A stretch of 62,000 bases of DNA from Cryptomeria japonica (lineage: Eukaryota; Streptophyta; Pinopsida; Cupressales; Cupressaceae), in NCBI RefSeq assembly GCF_030272615.1, contig NC_081406.1, positions 170,447,361 through 170,509,360 on the forward strand, written 5' to 3'. The translations under genes and the position numbers were made by a program. Positions 1 through 10,895 of the stretch are shown piece by piece (the first letter of the stretch is position 1; each line of letters starts with the position of its first letter). The notes beneath the pieces were generated by a model that was not told the origin of the DNA, made no database searches, and worked only from the letters and a program-made list of their open reading frames with translations.

Positions 1-812
1 TATGCAGTTTGATGGACTCCCATAGGCTGAAGATATGACTGACAGTGAGTGTGCCCAACCGGATCCTATGTGCCTGACTGAAGATAATGACAACAATTTC
101 ATAACAGTGAATACTTGAAGCAGATGTCAAGTCCAGGTACTCCCACCGTTTAAGTGCTAACACGTGGCTTAGCTCATTGTGTGCATGGAATGCATCATAT
201 CCATATGAGATAAGACAGAAAAGAAGAAGGTAGGAGATTGGTCGCTCACACTGGATCTACCAGTGAATCAAAGATGCCCCATGTGCATGAAATGGAAAGA
301 TATGCACTGGATCGACTGGGGAGGCATGATGAGTTGTTGGGAAAGATGAAGAGTGATGGGTTTATCACTTAGACAAATGACTTTGCCACCTTGACAAACC
401 GCTTGAGATGAGAATAGGTCAGATGTAAAAGGATGCAAGTGACTCTGCAGTCACAAACATGGAGTTACTAGGATGCAGATGGAGAAACATGTTGCCACAG
501 GTGCATAACAGTTGGAATTTGATGGCACGGTGTCATCAAGGATATCATTGTGTGCAAACAAGAGAGTTGTCCACTTGTAAACATTTCTACCGGTATCTAC
601 AACAGAGATAGTAGATATACTCTTTCAACCGGTGAGGTAGTTAGTGGTACGTCGATTGAGGAAATCATGGGATATGTTGCAGTGATTTGCAACTCGATGA
701 AGAATGAAGATCTGTGTCATGCCATGAGATTAGCTGTGATGCATGATCTAGAGCTAGCTGTCATCTGTGATGCATGATGCGATCTGATTTGATACGCCTA
801 GAGGTCGGTGGA
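1..812 (+). repeat. 5' LTR fragment of gag-only copia-like element A
   Basis: This stretch matches, with scattered substitutions, the LTR interior at about 5918-7125: same order of motifs from the first bases through the block near 730-812 that recurs at 7030-7125. The window begins inside the LTR, so its TG end is missing. It lacks a segment present in the 3' copy at about 6530-7025. Confident as the LTR of the same family; that it is the 5' partner of the 3' LTR at 5699-7796 is inferred from the gag and 3' region lying between them. Confidence 0.7.
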
Positions 813-1062
813 TGATTACCATAGCATGCCAAGATTTTTTTTTCTATTTTGGCGGGAAACTTGGCTATATATGTGCAGACTGAAGAATGAGTTTTTTGAT
901 GATGTCGAAGATAGAGGAGGAGGGCATGAGCGTGTAGATCAGTCAGAGTAAAAATAGTAGAAGACTAGAGTGACTGTATGTAGGAGAGACAGAACCAGCA
1001 ACACGTTCTAGTAGAGGGTTAACTGGTAAGGTTAAAGCAACCTGCAAGAAGCAAGCGAGGAG
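813..1062 (+). other. Unmatched segment between LTR A and gag A, with TATA-like site
   Basis: This segment does not match the other LTRs in the window. A TATA-like run (gctatatatg) lies near 874. It joins directly to the middle of gag at about 1063, so the normal LTR end, primer-binding site and gag start are missing here. It may be diverged LTR end or a deletion junction; no coding signal was seen. Confidence 0.35.
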
Positions 1063-2150
1063 AAGTGATAATTCAGATGAATCCCACCGGAAAGAGCTGT
1101 TTGGCAGTGATGAAGATGGAGAAGAAGAAGAAGCTGAAGTAGATCTTGAAGGAGAACTTGTCAATGCACTCGAGGAGCTTAGCAGAGTAGGAAAAGAATA
1201 CACGATGTTTAAGAATGCTATTATTGTGGAACAAAACCGATTAGTCAAAGTCTTCCAGAGTCAATGTTAGGTATCGCTAATCTGAAGCACAAGTGGATGA
1301 TGCTAAGGAAGTGATTGTGGTATTCAAATCAGACTTGGATACTGAGATATGCAGGTGCAAAGATTTAGTATTAGAACTAGAGGCTAAAGACAAAGAGTAC
1401 CAGAGGCTAAATGATGATGTGAAGAATCTTAGGAAAGACCTTGAGAAGTTTCGAGATGAACTCAGGATGAGGATCGGGTATGATGGCATCACTGATGCCT
1501 TGAACAGAATGTTGAGCAAAGAAAAACAATCCAAGGAGACTGGGAGATTAGGATTTGATACCGGTGAGTGCTCCATAGGTAAGGATGTCTCCAACAAAGA
1601 CATTCTTTTCATTTTCCCAAATGGAAAGGACAAGGGAAGAAGATTGATTTGACTACAACCGGTGAAGGCATAAAGAAGAAGACCGCTACGGCATTGAGGA
1701 ATAATGAAGATGCAAAAGGAAAAGGGAAGCTAAGAGAAGACAGCTTCATCGGTAGCAAGAAATTTAAAAGACAGTCTAGAATACCACCTACCAGCAGAGG
1801 ACAAAGAAATACTGCTACCTCCAAGTCAAGACAAGTGTGGAATAAGAAGGGACCAGATGGAAGAGATGCAAAGAATGGACATCCTAGGATCCATCTGTGG
1901 AGAAGCAAAAATGGAGATGCCAAACCGGTAATATCACCTCATGTTTGGCAAAAAAAATTTGTAAGTAATAAGTCCTCCTTCTCCGGTTACTGCTTTGCAT
2001 GTAATGGTTATGGTCATAAAGTAGAAGAATGTAGAAAGGGATCGAGGAGAAAAAATCTAGGTTGCCATAGATATCATGCAGAAGGGCAAAAAGGTTCAAA
2101 GAGCAGAAACATGCATATCCCCTTTCTCGGTTATGCAAATGTTAAATCCT
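1063..2150 (+). pseudogene. gag: gag pseudogene of copia-like element A
   Basis: Gag coats and packages the element RNA. The order seen is an acidic stretch rich in E and D (1090-1170), a predicted coiled coil rich in E, K and L (1293-1500), a basic K/R-rich region (1650-1950) and a CCHC zinc knuckle reading CFACNGYGHKVEEC at about 1990-2031. A decayed second knuckle follows near 2056-2090. The same order is seen at 22510-23692 and 25801-27740. The N-terminal domain is missing, and stops split the frame near 1266 and 1650. The 3' end is cut by element B. No protease, integrase or RT of this element follows on the plus strand. Confidence 0.75.
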
Positions 2151-2760
2151 ATAATTGTCATCTACATACACAACCACAATAATCATGTGATTCCCATCTT
2201 TCTTTATGTACAAATTGCTGTCAACACTTCCCTTTTTGAATCCCTGCTCCTTCAGATACTGATCTAATCTTGAGTACCATGCTCTCGGAGCTTGCTTTAG
2301 ACTATACCGAGCCTTCTTTAACCGACACACAAATGTCTCATCATCATGTTGCAGAAACCCTTCCGGTTGCTCCATGTATACTTCTTCCAAAATTTGTACT
2401 TAGAAAAGCAGATTTTACATCCATTTGTTATACTTTAAAGCCCTTGTAGGCAAAGTAAGCTGGAAACATTCTAATTGCTTCTAATCTAGCCACCAGTGCA
2501 AATGTTTCTTCAAAGTCAATCCCCTCTACTTGAGAGTAACCTTTGCATACTAGTCTAGCCTTGTGCCTTACAATCTTACCTTCTTCATTCATCTTGTTCT
2601 GGTAGACCCATTTTGTGCTAATGATATTCTTGTCTTCCGGTCTAGGAACTAATTCCCAAGTCTTGTTCTTCTCAATCTGGTGCAATTCTTCTTCCATAGT
2701 ATCCATGCATTCTTGTCTCTTACTGGCCTCAATGAACGTTTTGGGTTCAACTTCAGTCAT
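2151..2760 (-). pseudogene. pol: Copia reverse transcriptase fragment (element B)
   Basis: Reverse transcriptase copies element RNA into DNA. The upstream part (2760-2428) has the copia RT N-terminus, with W-x-[18 protein letters not shown] and [12 protein letters not shown], running to about YKGFKV. A frameshift near 2395-2430 disrupts the segment that normally holds the first catalytic Asp. The downstream part (2390-2151) has VYMEQPEGF, LKQAPRAWY and the catalytic YVDD motif near 2160. The sequence ends immediately after YVDD, so the thumb and RNase H are absent. Family assignment is secure; the enzyme is inactive. Confidence 0.92.
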
Positions 2761-2855
2761 GAGGCATAGGTTGACTTGTTCATCATTCCGAGCAAGTCTT
2801 CTTCTAGTCTACACAGCATCACTCACATTTCCCAAAATTTGCTCTTCCGGGTGAT

Positions 2856-3373
2856 TCAGCTGTATATACCGGTTAGGGACCTTCTTGGATCATACCATAA
2901 CTCATAAGGTGTCATTTTGTTGTCTGTTCTTAATGGAACCCGGTTCAAAGTGTATGCAGCAATATGAACAGCTTCTTTCCAATATGTATCCGACAGACTG
3001 GCCTCTTTTAACATTGTTCTGGCCATCTCCTTGACTGTCTTGTTCTTCCTTTCTACCACACCATTTTGGTGTGGTGTTCTAGGAGTAGAGTATTGCCTTC
3101 TAATTCCATGTTTTTCACAATAATCTTCAAATTCATTTGATGTGAACTCTCCACCCCTGCCTGATCTTAGGCATTTTAATCTATACCCACTTTCCTTTTC
3201 CACCATTTTTCGAAAGATCTTGAATCTTTCAAATGCTTGTGATTTATCTTGCAGAAAGGTGACCCATGTCATCCTTGAGTAGTCATCAATGAAGAGCATA
3301 AAGTATCTTTGACCGGCAAGTGCTCTTGTTCGAGTTGGACCACATAGATCTGTATGCACAATTTTAAGTGGTC
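2856..3373 (-). pseudogene. pol: Copia integrase core fragment (element B)
   Basis: Integrase inserts the cDNA into the genome. The core shows the three acidic positions of the D,D-35-E family: Asp in VHTDLCGP, Asp in LFIDDYSRMTW and Glu in HQNGVVERKN. The N-terminal HHCC zinc-binding domain is missing, because the gag start is fused directly to the core near 3373. The C-terminal part ends after PYELWY, and an internal deletion joins it to RT upstream of 2760. The residues shown upstream of the core in this frame are read from gag DNA out of frame. Confidence 0.9.
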
Positions 3374-3555
3374 TTGAGGTGTTGTGCATCCAGATCAGTG
3401 GAAGGAGTATTAGGAACAACGTACCCATTCTTGACGGACATCCACACATCAAACCCAAGAGATGAAATATAGGTCTCCATTCTTTTACTCCAGAAGGCAT
3501 AGTTGGATCCATCAAACATGGACGCTTTTGAGGATGCAGACTCACTTCTTGCCAT
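3374..3555 (-). pseudogene. gag: Gag N-terminal fragment of copia element B
   Basis: The ATG at 3555 lies 48 bases past the primer-binding site. It opens about 60 residues with FDGSNYAFWSKRMETY and SSLGFDVWMSV, the N-terminal signature of copia gag. Almost the same words occur in the gag-only element at 25801-26034, which ties B to that family. A deletion after about residue 60 joins it to integrase out of frame. Confidence 0.85.
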
Positions 3556-3603
3556 TGTGTTTAAAGTACAGAATCAATCCAAGGTTTAACTATAACCGGG
3601 AAC

Positions 3604-3620
3604 TTGGCTTTGATACCAAT
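3604..3620 (-). promoter_or_regulatory. Primer-binding site of element B (tRNA-iMet type)
   Basis: On the minus strand this reads TTGGTATCAAAGCC, one base from the usual plant TGGTATCAGAGCC that pairs with the 3' end of initiator tRNA-Met. It lies directly after the LTR terminal ...CAACA, as expected for the start of minus-strand cDNA synthesis. Confidence 0.85.
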
Positions 3621-5049
3621 TGTTGAACACTGAGTACCAATGAGAGGGGGGGTGAATTAGTGGCTCTTGGCTTGATCACTTTTCTAAACTAATCTCAATA
3701 TATCAATTACTCACTTAACTTTTAAGCAGTCATACTGGTAATACAAAAAAGGAGAACCAGAGAGATCATTCACACACAAGTGATTCACAACTCTAGATTT
3801 ACGAGAAAAACCCAATATGGGAAAAACCTCGGCGAGAAAAGTTGTTGGAGTCTACTGCTCCAATCCAGCCTCACAGGTAAAACACTGACTTATACAGATT
3901 TAGGGCACCAACCCAAGGAGCACCAACCCCTGCACTTTTAGGGCACCAACCCAAGGAGTACCAACCCTTGCACCAAGCTTCAAATTGGCGATGTATATGA
4001 AATACTATTTGAATAAAATTAAGGCTTCTTGTTGCAAATGAATTCTGCAACTCTTTGAGCAGATGACACTTTGCCGATTGATAGTCTTTTCTCCTCCACT
4101 GAAACTCACACTGCCGGTTGTGGAATTACTGTCTTTGTTTCCCAACCTCTGTTATCTTTCTCTCCGTCTCACACACAATCTCTCAACACACTAGACCACA
4201 CTAGGATGCTGCCTGCTCTGCCACGCCTTACCGGTTAGGCTCAACTGCAAGACTACTGAACTATCAGTAGAATCCTCTCACCGGTATGTTTGCTCACACA
4301 CACACTGCAACATTCATAGAATTCTTTCTAAGGCTCACAATTCTTTTCTTTGCTCACTTCTCTCTACACTCTCCTCTCTTGTAGCATCATCTTTTTTGTT
4401 TTGAGCTCTTATTTCTTATATGGTGATTTCCTACTAGAACGCAATTCAAAAACTTGAGTAGTTAGGGTTTCATCTTTTCGACACAATCTTTATGAGATCC
4501 AATCCTACCTATCTCGGATCGATCACCTGTCTTAGAAGGATGTGACTGCACACGGTTTCCATTATCCAATGCACATTTTCTGGAAATGGCAATCTCAAAT
4601 TAGATCTCTAGTCATAAAATTAGTCGACACATAAAGCGCTTCAAAAGGTTTTTTTGCATAGATTAAGGCGGCAACTACTCTCTGATCTTCCATTGTCATT
4701 CCTTCTTCCTCGAACTGCAATCAGTCAGATATAATCCCGTGACTTGTGGCTCCTCCATTAATGGCGATTATCTGTTTCATCACCTTGTCGATGAGGCTTC
4801 ACCAACCATAACATGTTTGCCACCTCTGCTTCACATGGTGCCATAGTGATTAAGATATGGCCCACCAACACATATGGTACAACTCTTTGCCGATAGAGAT
4901 TTCTTTTTCTATAAACCGGTAGAGCACCCTATACCGGTAATACATCTTCAACTCTGGTGGTGTGAGACAACTTTAACATTCATCATAAGAAGGTGACCAT
5001 CCTTCAGACCGGTTGACATCAATGACAACTTAGTGCCAAATTGCCAACA
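3621..5049 (-). repeat. 5' LTR of copia element B
   Basis: Read on the minus strand the LTR begins TGTTGGCA at 5049 and ends ...GTTCAACA at 3621, about 1.43 kb. Near its 3' end it has the C-rich run followed by TCTCA seen in the other copia LTRs of the window. A block of GGTTGGTGCCC-type repeats lies at about 3900-3985 (they read as caccaaccc on the plus strand). A TATA-like box, catataag, is near 4412-4420. Near the 5' end TTGGCA is repeated 8 bp apart relative to the other family members. Confidence 0.85.
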
Positions 5050-5698
5050 CAAACCGGTATGTGTAGTATGTTACCGGTATGGCTGTCAATCCGTATTGAC
5101 AAATTAGTGTGTTGGTGTGTTCCGGTAAGTTTGCAGTGGCCCCTGTGACTTGGATAGATGAATTTATGTCTTAGATAACATTGGAGGAGTGCTATATGAA
5201 GATGTGTTGGTCCCGTAGCAGACCCCATGTGCATGTGACATCATGATGTCAACCGGTTTGACTGTTGACATGAAGACAATGTGACTTGGCATTATGGTCA
5301 AGAAAGGTCATGTCATAAATATGGAATGGATGTCATGGAGATGAAAGACCATCTGTAGAGCATATATATGCACACATGTCTACCGGTAACGAGTGCAGAT
5401 TGGTGTACCCGTTTAGGACTTGACATAAAAATGACGATCACTGAGATCTGTGGTTCAAGGGGAAATCATAGCCATGTTATATGATTGGTATAAGATGAGA
5501 GATATGCAGTTTGACCGACAATACATTGTAGTCCAAAGGGAAGAAGTGACTGGTAGAAAGAGGGAGAGATAATATTGTAGCATACATTGAAAAGAGAGAG
5601 AGTGTGTCTGCAGTATACCGGACGTAAAGACCCATTGAGAGAGAGCTTGTGGTATGCCGAATACCACATGTGTTCATATCAATGCCAAAGGGGGAGAT
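5050..5698 (+). mobile_element. 3' non-coding region and PPT of element A
   Basis: It aligns with 23994-24635 and more loosely with 28050-29057, the non-coding stretch between gag and 3' LTR in the gag-only elements. It ends with the polypurine tract aaagggggagat (about 5686-5698), which primes plus-strand DNA synthesis. No ORF with a recognisable domain is present. Confidence 0.75.
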
Positions 5699-7796
5699 TG
5701 TTGGTATTGTATTGTCATTGATGTCAACTGGTATAGCAAGACAATCGATATGGGAGAATAGTTGAGATGCAGTCATTGATGTCAACTGGTATGTATGAAG
5801 TGCCCATTGGTGAAGTGACATGTTGATGGTTGAAGAAGGATTAGGGATGCAAACAGGTAATGCATGAAACCGGTATGAAAACATGCCATCAAAATTTGAT
5901 GAAGAAGCCACTGATATGTAGTTTGATGTACTCCCATCGGTTGAAGATATGACTGATAGTGAGTGTGCACAACTAGATCCTCTCTGCCTGACTGAAGATA
6001 ATGACAACAATGTCATATCAGTGTAATGCTGGAAGCAAATGTCAAGTCCAGGTACTCCCATTGGTAAGTGCTAACACTTGGCTTAGGTCACTGCATGCAT
6101 GGATTGCATCATATCCATATCAGATAAGACAGAAAAGTAGAAGGTAGGAGATTGGTGGCTCACACTGGATCTACCGGTGAATCAAAGATGCCTTAGGTGC
6201 ATGAAATCAAAAGATATGCATTGGATTGACAGGGAAGGCATGATGAGCTGCCGGGAAAGATGAAGAGTGATGGGTTTGTCACTTAGACAAATTACTCTGC
6301 CACCTTGACAAACCGGTTGAGATGAGATTAGGTCAGATGCACAAGGATGCAAGTGAGTCTGCAGGCACAAACATGGAGTTACTAGGATGTAGATGGAGAA
6401 ACGTGTTGCCACAGTTGCATAACAATTGGAATTTGATGGAATGGTGTCATCAAGGATATCATCGTGTGCAAGCAAGAGAGTTGTCCGCTGGTAAACATAT
6501 CTACCGATATCTGCAGTAGAGATTGTAGATATATTGTGTCAATCGGTGAGAGACCAAAGAGGCAAAGGTGAAAGTCTCTCACCTGATGAAGAGAAGTGCA
6601 GACATGATAGTTAATCGGCAAGGTGAGATGTACCGACAGGGTTAGAGAACCGGTAGGCAAGATGGACTGGTAGTATGAAGCATACATCGGTTAAGTGATT
6701 TGGTGGTGATCCTATCAGAGCCAACAGGAAGGTTTAGCTAAGGTGGATACCAACAAAGACACCATGTGGAGTTGAAGTGGCTTGCGTGCACAGGACCGTG
6801 AAGTGTCGTGTCAGTGAGGTAGTTAGCGGTAGGTCTACTGAGGAAATCACGGGATATGTTGCAATTATTTGTGGCTCAATGTAGAATGAAGATCTGCGTG
6901 ATGCTACGATCGAGGAAAGATATCCAGTTGAAAATATGACCTGGAGAAGGCAACCAAGAGATCACTAAATGTGATTGACAGAAGGAGGTTGATAGATAGG
7001 GCCGCGTTTGCTAAAAATAGCAAACGTGTATTAGATGCCACGATATTAGCTATGATGGATGATCTAGAGCTCGCCGTCATCTCTGATGCATGATTCGATC
7101 TGATTTGATACGCCTCGAGGTCAGTGGGACATAAATCCAACAGAGAACAAAATAGAAACAAAGTGACAGAAGGAAGATGAAGAGACAACTGGTAAGCAGA
7201 GGAGAAGTGAGGCGCACAACAAAGTGCAGAGTCTGTCAGATGAACAGCGGTAGAGCTTGAGTCAGGAAGTGAGCAGCAGCAGGAGAAGGTGAGCAGAGAG
7301 AGGAGGTGAGAAGAAGGAAGGAGAGGACATAAAACCAATAGAGAACAAAATAGAGACAAAGTGATAGAAGGAAGAGGAGGAGACAACCGGTAAGGCAGAG
7401 GAGAAGTGAAACCGGCAGGGTGAAGAATATGCAGTGGTTACAAGACTCACTTCTAACCAGATTATTACATTTGTATTTGATAATGATTCATTGTAGGTCA
7501 TTGAGTTGGTTTCGGTGCAGGGGTTGTAACTCCTTTGGGTTGGTGCCCATAAACAACAGGGGTTGTAGCTCCTTTGGGTTGGTGCCCATAAATTGCAGGA
7601 GTGGTTCTTCTTGGGTTGGTGCCCTAAATGTTGTAACCGAAGTGTTTCATTGTGTGTGCTTGTTTTATGATATCTTTCCTTGTCTTACCAATAATTTAAC
7701 TTGGCATTAGGATTGGTAATCGGTAATCTCTCTTACTATCAAAAGGTTAAAGAGTTTTGGAAACCACTGATTCTTAATGGCATGCTATGTCCAACA
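5699..7796 (+). repeat. 3' LTR of element A (long form, about 2.1 kb)
   Basis: It starts TGTTGGTATTG directly after the polypurine tract and ends ...TGTCCAACA. It is twice as long as its relatives at 21511-22437 and 24636-25728 because of extra sequence between about 5915 and 7125, part of which is shared with 1-812. The GGTTGGTGCCC block at 7505-7630 holds three copies. The C-run normally found just before the terminus has been lost. No primer-binding site follows, as expected for a 3' LTR. Confidence 0.8.
7505..7635 (+). repeat. GGTTGGTGCCC tandem block near the LTR 3' end
   Basis: Two near-identical 46-bp units (ggggttgtaactcctttggg then ttggtgcccataaa) start near 7513 and 7559, and a third degenerate copy ends near 7625. 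The same block with different copy number lies in the LTRs at 3900-3985 (minus), 22080-22165, 25378-25445 and 31770-31930 (minus). It is a family-specific LTR subrepeat. Confidence 0.7.
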
Positions 7797-9589
7797 GGTA
7801 TTTTCAGTGATCTTTTTGGCGTTTTGATCAATTCTTGCCGGTTTGAGCTTTGAGCAATCTTGTTGGGCGATACTCATATGATATCATAAGACCACCGTTA
7901 TTGCAACCTTTGGAAGAGCTCAGGGTTCCGTCTTCACAAGTATTAGGGGGAGATTTCATAACTCTTCTTGATTGATTTGTACATCTGAAATCTCTTATTT
8001 TCAATCTATTTATTATCTTAATCGTAATTCTTTCGTCTCTATCATTTTAATTTACCTTGTTGCTACTATTTGGGTTGTCTGTGGAAGTGGAAACACCAAA
8101 ACGAGGGTTTGATTGAGTCAGAGTCCAAAACAGAACCCCCATGGGCTCAACCTTTTCCTTTCTTGTTTGGGTGTAGGTTTGTAGTGGTGAGAAATTTATC
8201 ATTTTGCGAGAGACTTGAATAATGGACCCGTTGTGAGTTTATCTTACTCTTTCCTTACTCAATGCTAGCACTTCGTACTTTGTGCTAGTAGATTAGTTTT
8301 TGTCATTTTTTGAGCTTATTCAACAATATAAGTGCATCTGTGACTTTTAGTATGGTCTTTGTACCTCGCCCATTTAGGACAACAACGTGCCGCGCTGGTG
8401 TCCCAAATTGGTGCTCTCTTACTCGGGACAGAGGGTTAATGGAGTCGTCCAGGAGTCTCATTTGCAGTGCGTTAGTTTAGTGTCACATTTTTCGTCTGCT
8501 GGCTCACCCGTAGCGCCAATTTAAGTGAGGTACCGGAGGGCCAATTTGTTCTTTAGGATTGATCATCCTTGAGGTAGCGAATTTCCTCGATTATATTTCG
8601 GTGAACCCGTTGTGAACCCAATTTTCTTTTTGCATCATTTAGTTCATTGCATACATTTAAGATCTAGAATTTTTTTTTTTTTTTTTAAAACAAAAAAAAC
8701 AATATTTTGCATGTTTGTCTTAGCATTTGCATGCATTTCTTCATCTTTAGCAAACTTTATTAGAAAACAAAACTCTTCGTATCCCTGTAGTGTGGTCTTA
8801 GATTCACTTGGGTTTGTTTATGAGCTTTACAATCGAAACTCCCACAGGAGCTACAGTGCTCATGCACTCGGGGCTTTAGTTTTTGTAAAGAGAGGACTAA
8901 CTGCCCCCACTTTTGTGGCCTTTTTGATTTCACTATTTTATTCTTGAGCCCATCATTCGGCAGATTTGAGATACATGGATTGCTTGCAGAGGATTGGGAT
9001 CATGACATGGAGATGAAGGGATACTTTGATGTTTACTTGGAGATGGATCATGAGGAGCAAGCATCAAGACGAGGATTGCGATTATGGTATGGGGATGAAT
9101 GGATGTTTTTATCTCGACATGGAATAGAATCATGTGGTGGAGTGGGGATATCTTTATCTTTATGTGGAATAATATCATTAGATGTGATGGAAAGGACGAT
9201 TTGTTGTTGGGATGGAGGACTGTCATGACATCTCGATGTTGATAAGGAAGGAGATGATGGCATGGATTTGGATCTTGAAATTTCAGGTGGTGATATGATG
9301 GGTTAGAAAAGAAAGTATTTTGAGGTGGAGGAATATCATTGGATTGGATGGGAGCGACATATTGATCCTAATAAGAAAGGGGACCATGGAATTGGATGGA
9401 AAGGGTATTTGGGTCATGATATGTAGTGGGATAATTTGATGGCGTTGGAGGGATGTCTTTATTTTTATTGTGAGATGGAGTGAATGGGACACCTTTATCT
9501 TGACATGGAAGAGTATCATTAAATGAAGTAGATATTAAAATTTTCTCTTGACTTAGAAGGGGATCTATGCTAACACGCTTTGGGTTAGG
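7797..9589. other. Region without recognisable genes
   Basis: I see no domain-bearing ORF here. A T-run/A-run lies at 8670-8700. The interval 8990-9540 is G/A-rich with many imperfect, irregularly spaced copies of ggatgg, tcatgg and catta words, like a badly decayed tandem repeat. A block near 8870-8915 resembles 12640-12680 (ctttagtttttgtaaag then gactagctgccc), so parts of both gaps come from one dispersed repeat family that I cannot name. Confidence 0.5.
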
Positions 9590-9802
9590 GGATTGGGAAA
9601 CCTACTAAGATGTTTGACAAAGCAACATGGAGAGAAGTGGGACAATATATTGTCACAGGCAGAATTCTCATACAATGACACTATTAATAGGAGCATAGGG
9701 AAGTGTCCTTTCTAAATTGTGTATGGCATCCACCCAAGGGGAGTATTGGAGTTAAGGGATCTATCCAAGGAAGAGCCCATTAGTGCAGATGGCGAAGCTT
9801 TT
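9590..9802 (+). pseudogene. pol: Ty3/gypsy integrase C-terminal fragment
   Basis: About 70 codons on the plus strand match the chromovirus integrase just after its catalytic Glu: LGNLLRCL, WD then ILSQAEFSYNDT and VYGIHPRG..LELRDL. It is nearly the reverse complement of 44288-44485. The fragment stops at 9802, exactly where the LTR begins, and an in-frame TAA replaces a codon near 9714. No other gypsy sequence lies immediately upstream. Confidence 0.88.
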
Positions 9803-10806
9803 GATGGACTTGAAAAGCACTGAGAGGGGGGGGTGAATCAGTGACACGAAATAAAATGCTACTTCAGACACTAACCAATAGATGAACTTAACAAAGCATG
9901 CAATCCATAAAGATATAACAACATCCACAAAAAGTAAAGCATCCACCATAACACAAGTGTTTATACGTGGAAAACCCAAATAGGTAAAAATCACGGTGAG
10001 GATGAGACTCACAAGTTAACTATCTGCAGTAATAGATAACTGACCGGTTAAGGTCTACAAATTGCTTTGCTAGGAGCAAATCTTGTTAGAGCTCCCAAAG
10101 CTTGATGAGAAGCTTATACCCTGTTAAGAGTAACCTTGCTGGAGGATTTAAGAACCCAAACTAATGGATCACCGTGTTAGAGGATTTATACATTGAAGCT
10201 TGTTAGAGCTTACCCGATTAAGGGATTTTACTCTGTTGTAATGGTTAGAAAACAACAAGAATGATTTGATCTATTCTGAGTAGCACAATACTTGCTTGAT
10301 CAGATCCTTCTAAGTACATTCAATGTTGCTCTTCAAAAAGATTTCACTCTTCATGCATACCATTAGTTATTCACTCTTTAGTTTTACAGAGATGTCGATA
10401 TATATAGATATTCAGATTTCATGTTGGCTTTAGGAAATCATAACACAATTTCCTAGGAGCAATGTATCTGGACAAGTGACCATAACTCATCACCAAAATA
10501 ACCGCCAAGTAGTCGGTGCTGGTAACTCATCACAAAAATCAACAAATACCAGTGGGAACAATCAATACTGGTTTGATTAAAACATATGAACCGTTGTCCT
10601 TGAGTTTCTGCTTGATCTCCATCTTGATCTTCATTTTGATGCCGACTTAGTAAAGCCATAGGTTGTCTCTTATGCACATACCTGTTGACACAGAGTACCG
10701 GTTATAAATAAGCTTCTAACATACCGGTTAATAGTGTAAACAATTGAAGTTACATCGGTAGTTAATAGTAAATACAATCATATGTGTGTGAGAGAGTGTT
10801 TCATCA
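9803..10806 (-). repeat. Copia-type LTR (C family) joined to gypsy integrase
   Basis: It is the inverted counterpart of the solo LTR at 43201-44282, with the same sequence order, the same integrase junction (gaagctttt then gatggactt) and a few small deletions. Its 5' end, at the high-coordinate side, dissolves into the CATCAC microsatellite at about 10802, so the second junction is absent. Confidence 0.82.
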
Positions 10807-10895
10807 CCATCACCATCACCATCACCATCACCATCAACATCATCATCATCATCATAGCCATCACCACCACCAATACTACCACCACCACGAACCAT
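10802..10895. repeat. CATCAC/CAT/CCA microsatellite
   Basis: About six CATCAC hexamers (10802-10835) grade into CAT triplets (10836-10855) and then CCA/CAC-rich triplets. It appears to have expanded from the catca at the LTR edge. Its reverse translation gives an Asp/Gly-rich ORF that I do not regard as a gene. Confidence 0.9.

Larger units (their letters stand above)
2151..5049 (-). mobile_element. Truncated Ty1/copia element B nested in A
   Basis: On the minus strand the order is LTR (5049-3621), primer-binding site, gag start (3555), then deletion-joined integrase and reverse transcriptase, which is the copia order with IN before RT. The element stops just after the RT YVDD motif, so RNase H and the 3' LTR are lost. 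Element A sequence resumes exactly at 5050, matching 23994 onward. This means B's 5' LTR end is an original insertion boundary (probable target CAAAC), while its other end was removed by a later deletion that also took the end of A's gag. Confidence 0.85.

Noticed and set aside
5477-6061. A 194-codon minus-strand ORF across the LTR border
   Set aside because: It spans the polypurine tract and LTR start of element A on the opposite strand, and similar chance frames occur in every related LTR.
7797-7900. A possible second primer-binding site (ttttggcgttttgatc) after LTR A
   Set aside because: The match to any known tRNA primer site is poor, and no gag follows.
8612-8947. An ORF with a hydrophobic N-terminus resembling a signal peptide
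   Set aside because: The hydrophobic run comes from a T-rich tract that encodes Phe. There is no homology, and the region shares repeat blocks with 12240-12700.
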